Position numbers and translations under genes: made by a program. Below, piece by piece: positions 31,370 to 43,701 of a DNA stretch of 64,000 nt. The notes beneath the pieces were generated by a model, which was not told the origin of the DNA, did no database searches, and saw only the letters and a program-made list of their open reading frames with translations. The stretch's first letter is position 1, and each line of letters starts with the position of its first letter. The DNA is from Heliocidaris tuberculata. Its lineage: Eukaryota > Echinodermata > Echinoidea > Camarodonta > Echinometridae. Location of the stretch: NCBI GenBank assembly GCA_025618425.1, contig CM046838.1:42728709-42792708 (forward strand), read 5' to 3'.

Positions 31370-32810
31370 TTATTCGTCTTGGTCGTGACCAGGAGAGATC
31401 TTAATGTAAGCTTCATAAGCAACCATTGCAGCGTGTAAGTCATACATCGTGACAAAGGGTTCCAGGAAAACACAGATGGCATGTCCATGAAGCTCACCGA
31501 AGAACCCGTCGAGTACCGGCCTCTCTTCTGCTTCACCAAAGACATTCTCAAACCACTGTGCTGCGTTCAATACCATGGCGTAGGTGAGGCAAGTCAGCGC
31601 CCATCGCCTTTCTTGTCGATTACTGAGCGCTTGCCGCTGGATTACAAGAAGGAAAGTAATCATCAATCCAACTTGGAATATAGCTACACAAGAGGATGCT
31701 GCAGTCAATAAATAAGCTGTGATATGTTCTTGGGACATGCGGTGGTCTGGATGGAGCAACATGCCGAATGCCGCAGCGATCTTCAAGAGATCGAAAGTGA
31801 ACATGCCACACGCACAAAACAACAAGAAGACATCATGCCCCGCAATCCCAGGGGTAAAGCTCTTTTCCATTTTCATTTTTGAAAAGCATTGGTCATATAC
31901 ATATAATAAATGGAAAGGACGAGGAAGGGAACTGTGAAGACAATTTGACAGGTTCCTTTTAGAGATTCTTTCGTTGCAGCTGGTAAACTAAGCACATTTT
32001 TATTGAAGATGTAATTGTTTAGGACTACAAAGTTAATGCCAATAAGAACCATTATCTTAAAGAAAGTAAGCAAATGTTTATCTTTTCTTTGACTGTTTTT
32101 TCCAGCCATTCCCTTTCGGCTTTCTGGAAACTGTTCCCTTACTGATCTCGGTAACTGAAAAAACCTTTTGAGTTTATCCCACATTGTACATGTTGCAGAG
32201 TCCTGTCTTGAAGACGTGGACTCAAACTCGACGGGTTTCTCATCTAAAGAGAGCACTGCCTGAGGATGTATGGAAGTGTATACTTGCAGGATTATTGCAG
32301 TACCTGCTAAGGCCATTTCCTCATAGCAAGGATTGGTCAGTGCCCTCATGTAGCCTATGACTGAAGCAAACGTACCATTGATCTGGCACGCAAAGTCCGT
32401 TCACTTTCTGGTTTGTGAATCAAATCACTTATAGGAAAGACAAGCTGTCGAATGGTAACCCACGTGAAGATAGCAACAGCTGCGCCAGACATAAAACATG
32501 GAAACGCATCGTCAGTTAGGACAGCATCATAGTACTTGGTCATCAGAGCTATGGTCACTGTGATTCCCGTCATGTAACACATATCCAGAACAGCTTGTGC
32601 AGCAACTGATGCTGTTGAGCCATAGCCTTGATAAAGGCATAATGACATTCCAACGAATTCCAACACCACTCCCATTAGTGCGAGAACTCCAAAAACTTTC
32701 AGGACATGCAGGAGAGATCTATGACGACCGTGGTGAGTGTAATGGAGGGTTTCGGACTGCCTATCTGCATCACATTGAATTTTGAATGTACCTCTTGTAA
32801 TTACAGAAGG
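31370..32810 (-). CDS. OTOP: Otopetrin-like proton channel, C-terminal part, frame broken twice
   Basis: Three consecutive minus-strand frames: 32810 to ~32370, ~32400 to 31873, and 31876 to 31370. Together they hold about ten hydrophobic segments. The last carries the family's C-terminal pattern: ACGMFTFDLLKIAA, then RRWALTCLTYAMVLNAAQWF, then FLEPFVTMYDLHAAMVAYEA and a terminal charged tail, matching otopetrin ends with a (F/Y)xxHAAxxxFE-like motif. Otopetrins are proton-selective channels with 12 membrane segments; here the N-terminus is missing into the N gap. The join at 31873-31876 is an ATGA overlap beside an A run, as a one-base indel would give; the join near 32370-32400 is too tight for an intron. 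So this is either a pseudogene or assembly error. Family call is from pattern, not alignment. Confidence 0.68.
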
Positions 32811-33310
32811 NNNNNNNNNNNNNNNNNNNNNNNNNNNNNNNNNNNNNNNNNNNNNNNNNNNNNNNNNNNNNNNNNNNNNNNNNNNNNNNNNNNNNNNNNN
32901 NNNNNNNNNNNNNNNNNNNNNNNNNNNNNNNNNNNNNNNNNNNNNNNNNNNNNNNNNNNNNNNNNNNNNNNNNNNNNNNNNNNNNNNNNNNNNNNNNNNN
33001 NNNNNNNNNNNNNNNNNNNNNNNNNNNNNNNNNNNNNNNNNNNNNNNNNNNNNNNNNNNNNNNNNNNNNNNNNNNNNNNNNNNNNNNNNNNNNNNNNNNN
33101 NNNNNNNNNNNNNNNNNNNNNNNNNNNNNNNNNNNNNNNNNNNNNNNNNNNNNNNNNNNNNNNNNNNNNNNNNNNNNNNNNNNNNNNNNNNNNNNNNNNN
33201 NNNNNNNNNNNNNNNNNNNNNNNNNNNNNNNNNNNNNNNNNNNNNNNNNNNNNNNNNNNNNNNNNNNNNNNNNNNNNNNNNNNNNNNNNNNNNNNNNNNN
33301 NNNNNNNNNN
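32811..33310. other. Assembly gap (500 N)
   Basis: Exactly 500 N, the conventional size for a gap of unknown length. It removes the upstream exon sequence of the otopetrin-like gene. ORFs spanning it are artefacts. Confidence 0.99.
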
Positions 33311-33589
33311 CACGCCAAAGCAAGATTTTGCATTCCAAACTAACTCAAAGATACCTCAAGACTTTCCCTTCGATCACATGACCCCCCCCCCCTGCCTATA
33401 TTGTTGTCAGTCTCATTCTACTCACTGGTAGTATGAACTGAGTTCTTATCTTGTCATTGATTTTGTTATTTCTGGTGATGTTTCCATTTTTGTCCCTTTT
33501 GGAATCGGGGTTGGTCTAGGCGTTGCTGTTGGTATAGGCGTTGGCACTGGCATTGTGGTAGTATTGATTTGAGTTTTCGAAGTGGTGTT

Positions 33590-34040
33590 GGGTTATGGGT
33601 ATTGGCGTTGGTATTAGTATTGGTATTGGTATTGGTATTGGCGTTGGTATTGATATTGGTATTGGTATTGGTATTGGTATTGGTAATGGTAATGGTAATG
33701 GTATGGTATTGGTATTGGTATTCGTATTCGTATTCGTAATGGTAATGGTAATGGTAATGGTATTGGTATTGGTATTGGTATTGGTAATGGTATTGGTATT
33801 GGTATTGGTATTGGTATTGGTAATGGTATTGGTAATGGTATTGGTAATGGTATTCGTATTGGTATTCGTAATGGTAATGGTAATGGTATTGGTATTGGTA
33901 TTGGTAATGGTATTGGTATTGGTATTGGTATTGGTAATGGTATTGGTAATGGTATTGGTATTGGTACTGGCGTTGGTATTGGAATTGGTATTGGCATTAG
34001 TATTCTTATGTTGTTATTTTATTGGTATTGGTATTGGTAC
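33590..34040 (+). repeat. GGTATT/GGTAAT hexamer satellite
   Basis: About 450 bp of GGTATT with GGTAAT, CGTATT and GGCGTT variants. Because the unit is six bases, both strands stay open and give dipeptide-like frames (GI/GV, LV or PI repeats). Not a gene. Confidence 0.95.
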
Positions 34041-34167
34041 TAGTATCAGTGTTTTTTTTTCTTTGCAGGAACATCTCTTGACTTTGCAATATATTACAAA
34101 TATATAACAAAACATATACATGTACATAATATAAACAATAGAATAAACAAAAAGAAATTAATTCTGA

Positions 34168-35340
34168 TTATACAGGACATAGTGCTAAAATAGGTTTACA
34201 GCAAAACAATATTTTTTCATCTGTTATCAAATGATATAAGTTATTTTGAATATTGATGTAATGTTCAAGAGAGCGATAATATCTTAACATGAATTTAAAA
34301 GAGTTGATTGATAATATGCTATTTTTGCATTTGCTGGAAAATATATAGTATTTGGCATATAAAATAATGAAATTAAATTGAATTCCAACACTTCCATACG
34401 ATCCAAACAAGCGGTTGATTTTCCTCAGGGTAACTTTTAGTGTGACCAGCGTTAAAAATGGAATTATGCTAGGGAGCAGCGTAAAATTCTGCTAAATCAA
34501 AAAAAAAAAAAGGTTGTTATTAAGCATTTTAGGGATGTATTTACTCAAAAATTCTCTGACAAGCAAAAAAAAAAAAAAAAAAAAAAAAAAGGATTATCAG
34601 CATTTATGGGGTGTATTTTTACTCTAAAATCCTCTGAAAAGCAAAAAAAAAAAAAAAAAAAAAAAAAGAAAGAAAAAAAAGGTTATCAGCATTTATGGGG
34701 TGTATTTTTACTCTGACAAGCAAAACAAAAAACAAAAAACAAACAAAAAACAAAAAAACAAAAAAACCACACACACAAGAATTATGCTAAAATTCTGCTA
34801 AATTTTGTCAAATTATGCTTAGCAAAATGCTAGATGCTAAAGCGGTCAAAATTATGCCAGAAAGCAGAATTCTGCTAACTCTGGCAACGTTGGTAACTTT
34901 GTCATCCAAAATGAAATGTTGGACGTCCATAATAAACCTTCTGATGATTGGGCTATCCCAAAATAAATGTTCTATACATTCCTCAGATCTATAACAAAAT
35001 GAACATAAATCTGATTTCGTGATATTTTATGTTTTAAGATACTTGTTTACACCAAGTATGCGATGAATTAACTTAAATTGGAAATAAGTTAAACGTATAT
35101 GTTAGATAAACATGCCCTGATAGGAACTAAGCAGATTTTTGCCCAGTCTAAGTTTGAAGTATTTAACAAAGAATTCCATTTATCTATCGATTTAGGCGGG
35201 TTAAAAAATTGTTTAACACTAAACTTATGAATAGGTACCGACAGACCCTCTTTACCTTCATTATATTTTTGAGATGAAAGGTTTACTTCTTCCAAATTGG
35301 GGAATTTTTTTTTCTCCAGTTATTGGGAATAGCTGTTTTC
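34168..35340 (-). pseudogene. Decayed L1/Tx1-type LINE ORF2 C-terminus
   Basis: On the minus strand: WNSLLNTSNLDWAKIC near 35190-35150, FQFKLIHRILGVNKYLK near 35085-35035, then in another frame SDLCSFCYRSEECIEHLFW near 35010-34955, and finally FNFIILYAKYYIFSSKCKNS near 34370-34310. These match, in order, the same parts of the LINE at 21335. Frameshifts and a ~400-bp insertion (34480-34890) of A-tract repeat break the frame. Confidence 0.7.
34490..34820 (+). repeat. Tandem A-tract units of the CTGACAAGC repeat
   Basis: Three to four units of about 75-80 bp, each with TTATGGGGTGTATTTTTACT, a TCTGACAAGC (or TCTGAAAAGC) block and a long A run. The same block lies inside the G-tract hAT-like MITEs. 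It interrupts the LINE remnant. Confidence 0.75.
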
Positions 35341-35369
35341 ACATAATAAAATTGGTATGAAATTGCAGT

Positions 35370-35570
35370 CAAACTAGTATTAGTATTGCTATTGACATTA
35401 TTATTGTAATGGTCTTAGTATTGGTATTGGATGTTATGTCATCGGTAATGCTAAATATTTGGTATTTGTTTTAGGTATTTGTTTTGATATCTAGTGTTGT
35501 TATTCGTATTGATATTAAGTATTGGTATTGGTATTGGTGCTAATATTGGTATTGGTATAGCTATTTCTAT
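35370..35570 (+). repeat. Degenerate GGTATT hexamer stretch
   Basis: Loose GTATTG/GTATTA repeats, related to the 33.6-kb array. Another small patch is at 35798-35850. Confidence 0.75.
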
Positions 35571-35645
35571 TTGAATTACTTTTGGTGTAGTTAGCATTTT
35601 CAGTACTGATGAAAACATAATTGCTTTCATGTTATTAGTAGTACT

Positions 35646-35782
35646 GGGGAGCGTTTCATGAAAGGAAGTTGTCGGATATTTTATCCGACAACTGTTATAA
35701 GCTACTGAAATCCTTGCATCTGATTGGCTGAGAGCAAATTTGTCGGATAAAATATCTGACAAGTCCTTTCATGAAATGCCCC
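35646..35782. mobile_element. Palindromic MITE (137 bp)
   Basis: GGGGAGCGTTTCATGAAAGGA ends mirrored by TCCTTTCATGAAATGCCCC; inner arms TTGTCGGATATTTTATCCGA and GTCGGATAAAATATCTGACA. It can fold into nested hairpins. It lies inside the degenerate hexamer region. Confidence 0.8.
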
Positions 35783-35869
35783 AGATGTCATTTTCCATTG
35801 GTATTGGTGTTGTCTTTATTGGGTATTGGTACTGGTATTTCAAGTATTGATGTTGATAATGATTATCAT

Positions 35870-37650
35870 TGGTGTTATTTTTTTTTGGTTTTGTTTTTGT
35901 TTTTGTTATTTCTGTTTTGTTTTTTTCCTTTTTGTGTGTTTGTTTTAGTTTATGGAAATAGGCGTTTGGTGTTGCAAAGACATAACGTGTTTATAAGAGT
36001 TGGGTATTTTGCATACTACTGGTTGTTTCGGGTGTTGTTATGGTGATTTTTATTGATACAATGTACATAAAGATAATGCTGTAACTGTTAATAATATGCC
36101 ACATAAATGCGCCTCTTTTTTTACCATTATCAGCTGGAGATATGAACATATCCAGGATGTCCAGTTTTACACCGATAATTTTGAAAGATGTCAAATGGTA
36201 AATTAATATTACCAAATTTTTAGGACATCACATGACTTTAAGATATCATTCCTAATCATCTTAATCGACATCGATGGGAAAATTCTAGCGATACTCTTCA
36301 CAAGTGCAGAAAGTTCCTTTACAGTGACAAGTTGAAAACGCTATAATTGCAACTTCTATTTCATGAACCTATTGCCTAAAAGGATTACGATAAAATAGAA
36401 TTAAAAGTTGAAAACCCTTGTACATCAAAGGTGGAGTATAATGATAAAACAGAGATGCTGAGAGAGAGAAAGAGAGAGAGAGACGGATATGGCGAAAAGG
36501 GTGGGGGTTGTTTCTAATCCCATTTGACGTAATTAGTCACGTGTCTACCAGTACCCAATCACGCCCCGCGGGATAGCTAGCCGTGTTCCAGCGGATGGAC
36601 GCATCGCATGTTTTTTTTCCCTCTCATCCTGTTGCTCCGCTTCGCAAAATCCAATTTGGCCCCATACCCGGGGACCAGTGGGCGCAGTATTTATGTTAAT
36701 AGTATAGCAATCTGGGCTCTCACTGTGGACTTGTCATGCCGTTTCAACACTCAACCCTTCCTAATCACAAAAGGGAGGAGGTGAGAGTTCACTTATGGAG
36801 TTGTTCAGGATTGAAAGGCGGTGCATGGGGGATTGGAGACTCCCTTTTTATTTCGAGAAAATGGTTCATTTCCTTTCGACAAAAAAGAAAATAAGGATAA
36901 AATATTGTCTAGAAATCCGTTTAGTAGCACTGTATCCATATTGAATAAGATCGCAAGTTGACTTAATGATAACGTACAACGATTACACATGCGTCCCCCT
37001 ATGAAGTGACATGACTTGATACGCCCTTGTTATAACTCCTGAACCATATCATAACTCCCGAGCCATATTTTGAGCAGAGCATCATAAGTGGTAAAGTTCC
37101 CGGGGTATATTTCTTGGTAGGTATCGGATGAGAGGGATGTAGGGGCATGCTCTAAGGGGGTAGTGATGGATGAATATGGTGCGAGGTAATTAATTTAAAG
37201 TTAGACGCGCACCAGTCATTTGGAAGCCTAATTCGTGTTAAGTTTGAGGTGGTTGCTTGTATGTTTGGATGAAATCAGTTGCTCCAGGGTCTGCAGTAAA
37301 CGAGAGAGAGAGAGAGAGGGGGGGGGGTGGCTAGTGAGAGTGTTGCGAACAGAGACAGAGATGGAGCGGGGAAGATAAAAGATGTGATGGTGTCATCGAA
37401 TAAACTCTTCGTGAACAAGAGCGAATATTTAAAGAAAAGAACTTAAGAACGGTGACTAAAAAACTAGTTAATGGTTTCTACCAAGTTATCTAAGCCTGAT
37501 CCATTTCAGGGCGAGAAATGTACCCGACATTTTGGTAATTATTGGTCGCACAACGGTAACATACAGGTATTTTAGAATATATTTTCAAGTTAATATTTAA
37601 GTCCAAGCTCCCATCTCTCTCGATCCCAAATTAAACTAAAACATCAAATC
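35870..37650. other. Stretch without a gene
   Basis: T-rich sequence to 36000, then unique-looking sequence with a higher-GC patch at 36530-36720 and GA repeats near 36465 and 37298. No ORF or exon pattern found. Confidence 0.4.
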
Positions 37651-37659
37651 AAATGGTAA

Positions 37660-37895
37660 TACAATAACAAACCCAACACTAATACCAATACCAATACAAA
37701 TAGTCCTACCAATACCAATTCTAATGTCAATACTAACACCAAAACCAAAAGTAATACCAATGCGAATACTAATACCAATACTAATGCCGATGCCAATACC
37801 AATACCAATACCAATACCATTACCAATACCATTACCATTACCAATACCAATACCAATACCAATACCAATACCAATATCAATACTATAACAATGCC
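37660..37895 (-). repeat. ACCAAT hexamer array (reverse orientation of the 33.6-kb array)
   Basis: AATACC/ACCAAT repeats, exactly the complement of GGTATT. It lies 3.6 kb downstream of the main array in opposite orientation. Confidence 0.92.
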
Positions 37896-37899
37896 AATT

Positions 37900-40800
37900 T
37901 CAACACTAATTCTAAAAATGAATAAGAGAAATACTGATTAGACAATACAGTTTCCATTACTAGCATGAACAACAAAACCGTTACCAATACTAATTCCACT
38001 TTACCTCTACAACTACTGATACTATACCAGTAACAATGTTTTCTTACCCTTTCTAAATATTTACTAACATAAATACCCATCATTCATTTCTTTAAAATAA
38101 CAAATAACGATAGTAATGAGAATGTTTTTGATTGAATTAATAAGTCTTAGAATTGGATATACAAAAGAGAGAATATTAACAAACATTGCACACGACGCCA
38201 ACCTGTGAATCATTTGATATTGTGCACTGTATAAATCCATATATTTTTTTTTAAATCTTTAAATCTTTATATTTCTTATATCATCTTCATTATTGCTGCA
38301 GTGTGAAGCATCTCTGAACCTGGATATGATGGAAAAGTTGGTTCTGCATAACAGATAAATTTTATCATCCGGCACGTGTCTTGATGTCAGAGTTATATCA
38401 ACCTGGTGATCTTGACTATTACTATGTTTCATCGAAAAAAATATTTGGTTCTGACATAGGCTTAGTACAGTCAGGTTTGTTACGGGTTCTATGCCGATAT
38501 GCTATATTCAAAATATGAGCTTCATATGTTGATTTTATAAAGAGATATATGCAAGTTGACATACACTCCCAATAAACAATACAGCGGCTTGTAAGGAGAC
38601 TAATCGACGCACCCCTACGCGCTCGCATAAAATATGGGCCCGTGCGGAACCGAACTTGGAGTTAGGTTCCGTTCGAGGAAATTTTATGTTTTCCTGTATT
38701 TTATTCATACTCCTCCAACATCAACCCATAGAAGGCCAGTTAAAGTGTTTTGAGGTTGATTTTATATATTCTAGCTGTACGCAAATCATTTTTTAGGTGG
38801 TTTGTACACTTTAAAAACTCGCTTATTGTCAGAAATTGACAACACCGTCGTGACGGTACAAGAGCGTGACTCGTGAAACTCTCTACCGCTACAAGAAAGC
38901 TTGACACATTATGATATGAGAATTACTCTTATATTCCCCATGTTCCTGGAACTCTGATAAAAATGAAAACACTTTTCAAATTTTGTTTCAAGAGTGGGCA
39001 TTGTCACAGTGGAAAATCCCATCAATTATTTTTAGTCATAAGTTTTATTCAACAAAATATACTGTCGTTATCATGTTGTCGTTCCATATTATTAGCTTAC
39101 ATTTTGTTCTTTGCAAATCGAAGTATGCATTAAGGCAAGATCTTTGATCGCCATTTTTTTATCACGAATAGTTGCATGTATACAAAAGTAAGTACATTGT
39201 TGTTGTTTTTTTCTTTTTTTAACTGTTGCACAAGACAGTGTATCACATGACTTGAAAGCAGATATACCAGTGGGAAATTAACACTAACCATGCGTAGGCT
39301 TACATAAGAAAATGTTGTTCTGTCACTGCCCATTTGGATTAGCCAAGGCTCTTATTGTTATTATTGTATGAAAAAAAGCTGCTGTTGCGAAAGTCTAGTT
39401 GTAATAATATCGTCTGCTAGCAGACAGCCGAGATACCTTGGTGTGCTGGCAGGGCATTCCTGCCGATACTCGCCGCCCAGCGCTCCGATCCAATTTACCT
39501 TAGACGTGCAAGCAATATGATTTGCGATATGAATGATTACGTTTGGCCGGGGATCTGGCTGAATAGAAATCGTTAAACAAACACCCAGTTGGTCCCAACT
39601 ACCGAGGGTTTTGTTACCTCTGCTTGTGTGGCAACTTTAAACTGTAACTCTCTTCCTGAAGATAAGTTAGAAGCGACCACCAAGCACGACATTGAGTTGG
39701 TACCATGCCTCGCTGACGCGGCTGCCCGCTGATCCAGCGCGGAACAATTTGTCAGACTGCCCGCCCTCCCGCGGGTTCCTGTCCATCAATATCAAATGAA
39801 ACATGTCATGCCAATATGACGAATATGGCGTTTGTGAAATTCTATCAAGACTCTTTTTTACCCTCCTTCTCTCCCTCCCTCTTTCGTCTTCTCTCTCACT
39901 CTCTTCTTTTTTTTTCAGCTCGTTTGGAATAGTTCTGGAAAATGTCAACTATGTTGCGATCGGGCGTCCATAATTGCAGAAGACACCGCGACCCGAGAGG
40001 GGAATAGAAAACGCGCGTGACGGGGCAAGCCGGGCATCATTTGACTCCATTACATCGCACTCTTGCTGTAACGCGCGTGCTCCGTTGGTGTTGAAAGGGG
40101 TGGGTGACTTATTTTGACGTGAAATAGTTTTGAAACGATTGCAATAAAATTTTGACAAATTACCCATTTGGGCTTCAATGAGAACTCATCAGGCAGTCCA
40201 TCCCCTCTGATTCTCCCACTTCAGCGAATGAAGACTTTGGTTACTGATTCATTCCCACCGACGGTGACGAAATTTGATTTTTGTTTCCGAGCTCCCTCTC
40301 TTTTTTGTGTTGTATATCAATCATCAAATTATAGGATATATCTTTTAACTGTGCGCATTGATACCTCAATTCAGTTCGTGATTCACTTAACATAGGGCGA
40401 AGGCCAAAGGTCTAAGAACTGGATGAAGGTTTTCTTCATATTTTACTCCTTGATCAATTACACGTACTTTTTATCGTAACTTCCTGTTGTTGTTATTGGC
40501 AGTCAGTGCGGTGGGGGTGGGGGCGCTTAACCAGCGTTCCCCTCCCCCTTCTTAAAGCCTAATGTAACATACCTCAAGCACACACAAAAGTGTGCTTATT
40601 ATCAAATAGGCACCCTTTCAAAGAAACCTGAAAACCCCTTTTGCTTGTCAAAAATTATTTCCCGATTGTGCCGCCCCCTCCCCCTCACCCCACCTATTAG
40701 AGAATACTGTATCCGTCCCTTGTTTGGGATCGATTGTTTTGTTTTGTTTTGTTTTTTGTTTTTTTCATTCTTAAGGATTGGTCACATTTATCCGATAATG

Positions 40801-41880
40801 ATAACGATAACAAGATTTTTCATTAAATGTATACCCTAGATCTACCCTACTATTAACAGACGTGAACATACTCACGCTTAAACACCACATATTAGGGTGT
40901 ACCTTTAATATTGGACATCTCGTTATCGTTATCGGACAAATATGACCAGGCCTTTAAACTAAATTATTATTCACTGCAGTCTTGGTCCGATCTTGCTCAT
41001 TTGTCAGTTTCTTTGTCCTTGTCCTTGTCCTTGTCCGCGGTATTTGATCATTTTGGTGTCTCGTAGCTTACGTCACCGAGTATTTTGGCGTTCTTAACAT
41101 AATTTGACATTAATTTGAAGTGGATGTGTCATTCCAAATCGCAATTTGGGTCTGATTTAAGCTATGGAAGGGATATTAACCTAATACAATGGTCAGATAT
41201 ACTGAAGTCTTAAATAAACCATGGACTTGCCCATTTACATTACTTCCATGTATACTCCCGATCTTAGATCCATCATTTAGTGTCTGTACTTTCACATCTC
41301 TTGTCAGTGACTCATATAGAGTGGAACATGTGTAACCCCCGCCCCCCCCCCCCACACACACACTCTAAAAATAATTGGGTGAAAATTTTTATCCAATATG
41401 GGTCAAAAGGAAACCTACATGTTTGTTGGTTAAAAATTTTATACGATATCGGGCAAGATGTACCCACGATTGAGTAATATTTTACCCAACAAACATGCAC
41501 GCTCTTTTTTTTTTAACCCTACATTGCTTGGGTAAGTTTTACCCATTGTTTATTTAGGCTGCACCCGCCTAACGGCAGAGAAAAACAGTAAACAAAATAA
41601 TTTTGCACATGCAGGGTCTTAGGGTCTATATGGGCTTGACGGAGTGGCACATACTGGACATGCTCTTCACCTACTACATTACGTCCATAGATTATTTTAT
41701 TGAAGTTTACTCGAGTTCTGTCGATTGCATTTTGAGAGAAACGGTCCTAAAATAATGCTTCATTTTCATAATTCTGTAGGTTGGAGGTTGTTTGTGCAGA
41801 CAAAACTAACGAAGATATGTTGGAAATCACATTCTCTGAAAAGCTAATCAAACTATGCACAATATTATTGGGGACCGCGC
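37900..41880. other. Long stretch without a recognised gene
   Basis: Mostly unique-looking sequence. It holds the imperfect hairpin at 38643-38672, a GC-richer patch at 39410-40110 with CpGs that could be a promoter or an untranslated exon, and C tracts at 41340. ORFs (39667-39948, 39949-40167 minus, 40168-40395 plus) show no domain. Confidence 0.35.
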
Positions 41881-41899
41881 AAAATGCCATTATTATGTA

Positions 41900-42117
41900 T
41901 TATGTCGTTTTTCCGAAGGCTCATAATTCCGAAGGTTAATTTCTCCGGAGGTTAATTATTTCGAAGGTTCATTAATTCAGATGATGAAATAGAGCCCTAT
42001 ATTGTTGTTGGACTTATAAACCTTTGGAATATCGAACCCTATTTTATTTTTGGAATTGCGAATCCTTTGGAGTTATGAACCCTATTTTATTTTCAGAATT
42101 AAGAACCTTCGGTAAAA
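41900..42117. mobile_element. TTCCGAAGG palindromic repeat element, copy 1
   Basis: Starts CGTTTTTCCGAAGGCTC and ends CCTTCGGTAAAACG. Inside, units of TTCCGAAGGTT on the left half and GGAATTGCGAA/CCTTTGG on the right half alternate with CCCTATTTTATTTTT. A related 410-bp copy is at 54728. Confidence 0.7.
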
Positions 42118-42143
42118 CGAATGCAACTATATATTAAAATGAC

Positions 42144-43060
42144 TGAATAGTTATTACTAAAGTTTTGGCAGATATCATTAACAGTAGTCTTAAACATTCA
42201 GTGTCATTATCGCTTGATTCTTTTATAGAATAGTTATTACTAAAGTTTTGGCAGATATCATTAATTGTAGTCTTAAACATTCAGTGTCATTATCGCTTGA
42301 TTCTTTTATAGAATAGTTATTACTAAAGTTTTGGCAGATATCATTAATTGTAGTCTTAAACATTCAGTGTCATTATCGCTTGATTCTTTTATAGAATAGT
42401 TATTACTAAAGTTTTGGCAGATATCATTAATTGTAGTCTTAAACATTCAGTGTCATTATCTCTTGATTCTTTTATAGAATAGTTATTACTAAAGTTTTGG
42501 CAGATATCATTAATTGTAGTCTTAAACATTCAGTGTCATTATCTCTTGATTCTTTTATAGAATAGTTATTGCTAAAGTTTTGGCAGATATCATTAATTGT
42601 AGTCTTAAACATTCAGTGTCATTATCTCTTGATTCTTTTATAGAATAGTTATTACTAAAGTTTTGGCAGATATCATTAATTGTAGTCTTAAACATTCAGT
42701 GTCATTATCTCTTGATTCTTTTATAGAATAGTTATTACTAAAGTTTTGGCAGATATCATTAATTGTAGTCTTAAACATTCAGTGTCATTATCGCTTGATT
42801 CTTTTATAGAATAGTTATTACTAAAGTTTTGGCAGATATCATTAATTGTAGTCTTAAACATTCAGTGTCATTATCGCTTGATTCTTTTATAGAATAGTTA
42901 TTACTAAAGTTTTGGCAGATATCATTAATTGTAGTCTTAAACATTCAGTGTCATTATCGCTTGATTCTTTTATAGAATAGTTATTACTAAAGTTTTGGCA
43001 GATATCATTAATTGTAGTCTTAAACATTCAGTGTCATTATCTCTTGATTCTTTTATAGAA
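42144..43060 (+). repeat. 83-bp satellite, 11 near-identical units
   Basis: GAATAGTTATTACTAAAG recurs at 42144, 42228, 42311, 42394, 42477, 42560, 42643, 42726, 42809, 42892 and 42975. A final TTTTATAGAATA closes the array at 43062. Units differ at few positions: TATCGCTTG in units 1-3 and 8-10, TATCTCTTG in 4-7 and 11. No spacer variation, so not CRISPR. Confidence 0.97.
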
Positions 43061-43094
43061 TATGATTTCCGTCATTTCGGGAACTCAAGATCCT

Positions 43095-43265
43095 GGCCCG
43101 TATTCTGAACTCCGGTTTAACTTAAAACGTGGACTAAGTGTGGTTTAAATCCAGTCTAAACTTGCCCTTTGAACAGGAGTTTTTGAAAATCACATTCTGA
43201 ACTCCGGTTTAACTTAAACTCCAGTCTAATTCCCGAGTTTACCTTCATGCTGACGCACTACGCGA
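43095..43265 (+). repeat. Short duplicated block
   Basis: ATTCTGAACTCCGGTTTAAC occurs at about 43101 and 43194 with the following CTTAAA, about 94 bp apart. Probably part of a palindromic MITE, with the rest eroded. Confidence 0.5.
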
Positions 43266-43274
43266 ATAGCAATA

Positions 43275-43584
43275 TTAAAGTGACAGTAAACTGAAACTCC
43301 TGAATAGTGCCATCTTTTAACAGGATTTAAAAAGTGTCTGTGCCTCTGATTTTCCCATCATGCCCCATTCTAGTTATGTAAAAGCTTAGAATGTACCTGC
43401 AGGCAATTTTCCATATTTGCCAAGGCCCAAAATAATAGTTTGAAATATAAATGTGCCTCTTATCCAAACAAGCTGTTTGTCAAAATTCAAAATAAAATGC
43501 AATTAATTTTCAAATTATTATTTTGATTTAGCAATAACTGTAAGATGGCGCTGTTCAAGTTCTACAAGTTGAATGCTACTTTAA
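43275..43584. mobile_element. TTAA-target element (310 bp)
   Basis: TTAAAGTGACAGTAAACT at the left; AAGTTGAATGCTACTTTAA at the right. TTAA at both ends with imperfect inverted repeats. Confidence 0.5.
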
Positions 43585-43701
43585 TACATAATAATATCAT
43601 AAACATAAATGGTGATAAAGTAGATAATAAAATATATAAACAATACAAATTTTGCTCTTACCATATTACATTCCATTAATTCATAAATATCGATAAAATT
43701 C

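Noticed and set aside
31481..31937. Plus-strand frames opposite the otopetrin-like gene
   Set aside because: Shadows of the minus-strand coding sequence.
32706..33431. Long frames crossing 32.8-33.3 kb on both strands
   Set aside because: They run through 500 N and are meaningless.
33595..34107. 170-codon open frame of GI/LV dipeptides (and a PI-rich frame on the other strand)
   Set aside because: Pure translation of the GGTATT hexamer array; open in several frames at once.
39410..40170. GC-richer stretch considered as exons of a gene
   Set aside because: No conserved protein pattern in any frame and no convincing splice pairs; left as a possible promoter or untranslated region.
42144..43060. 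CRISPR-like regular repeat array
   Set aside because: The 83-bp units are directly adjacent with no unique spacers, and the genome is eukaryotic.
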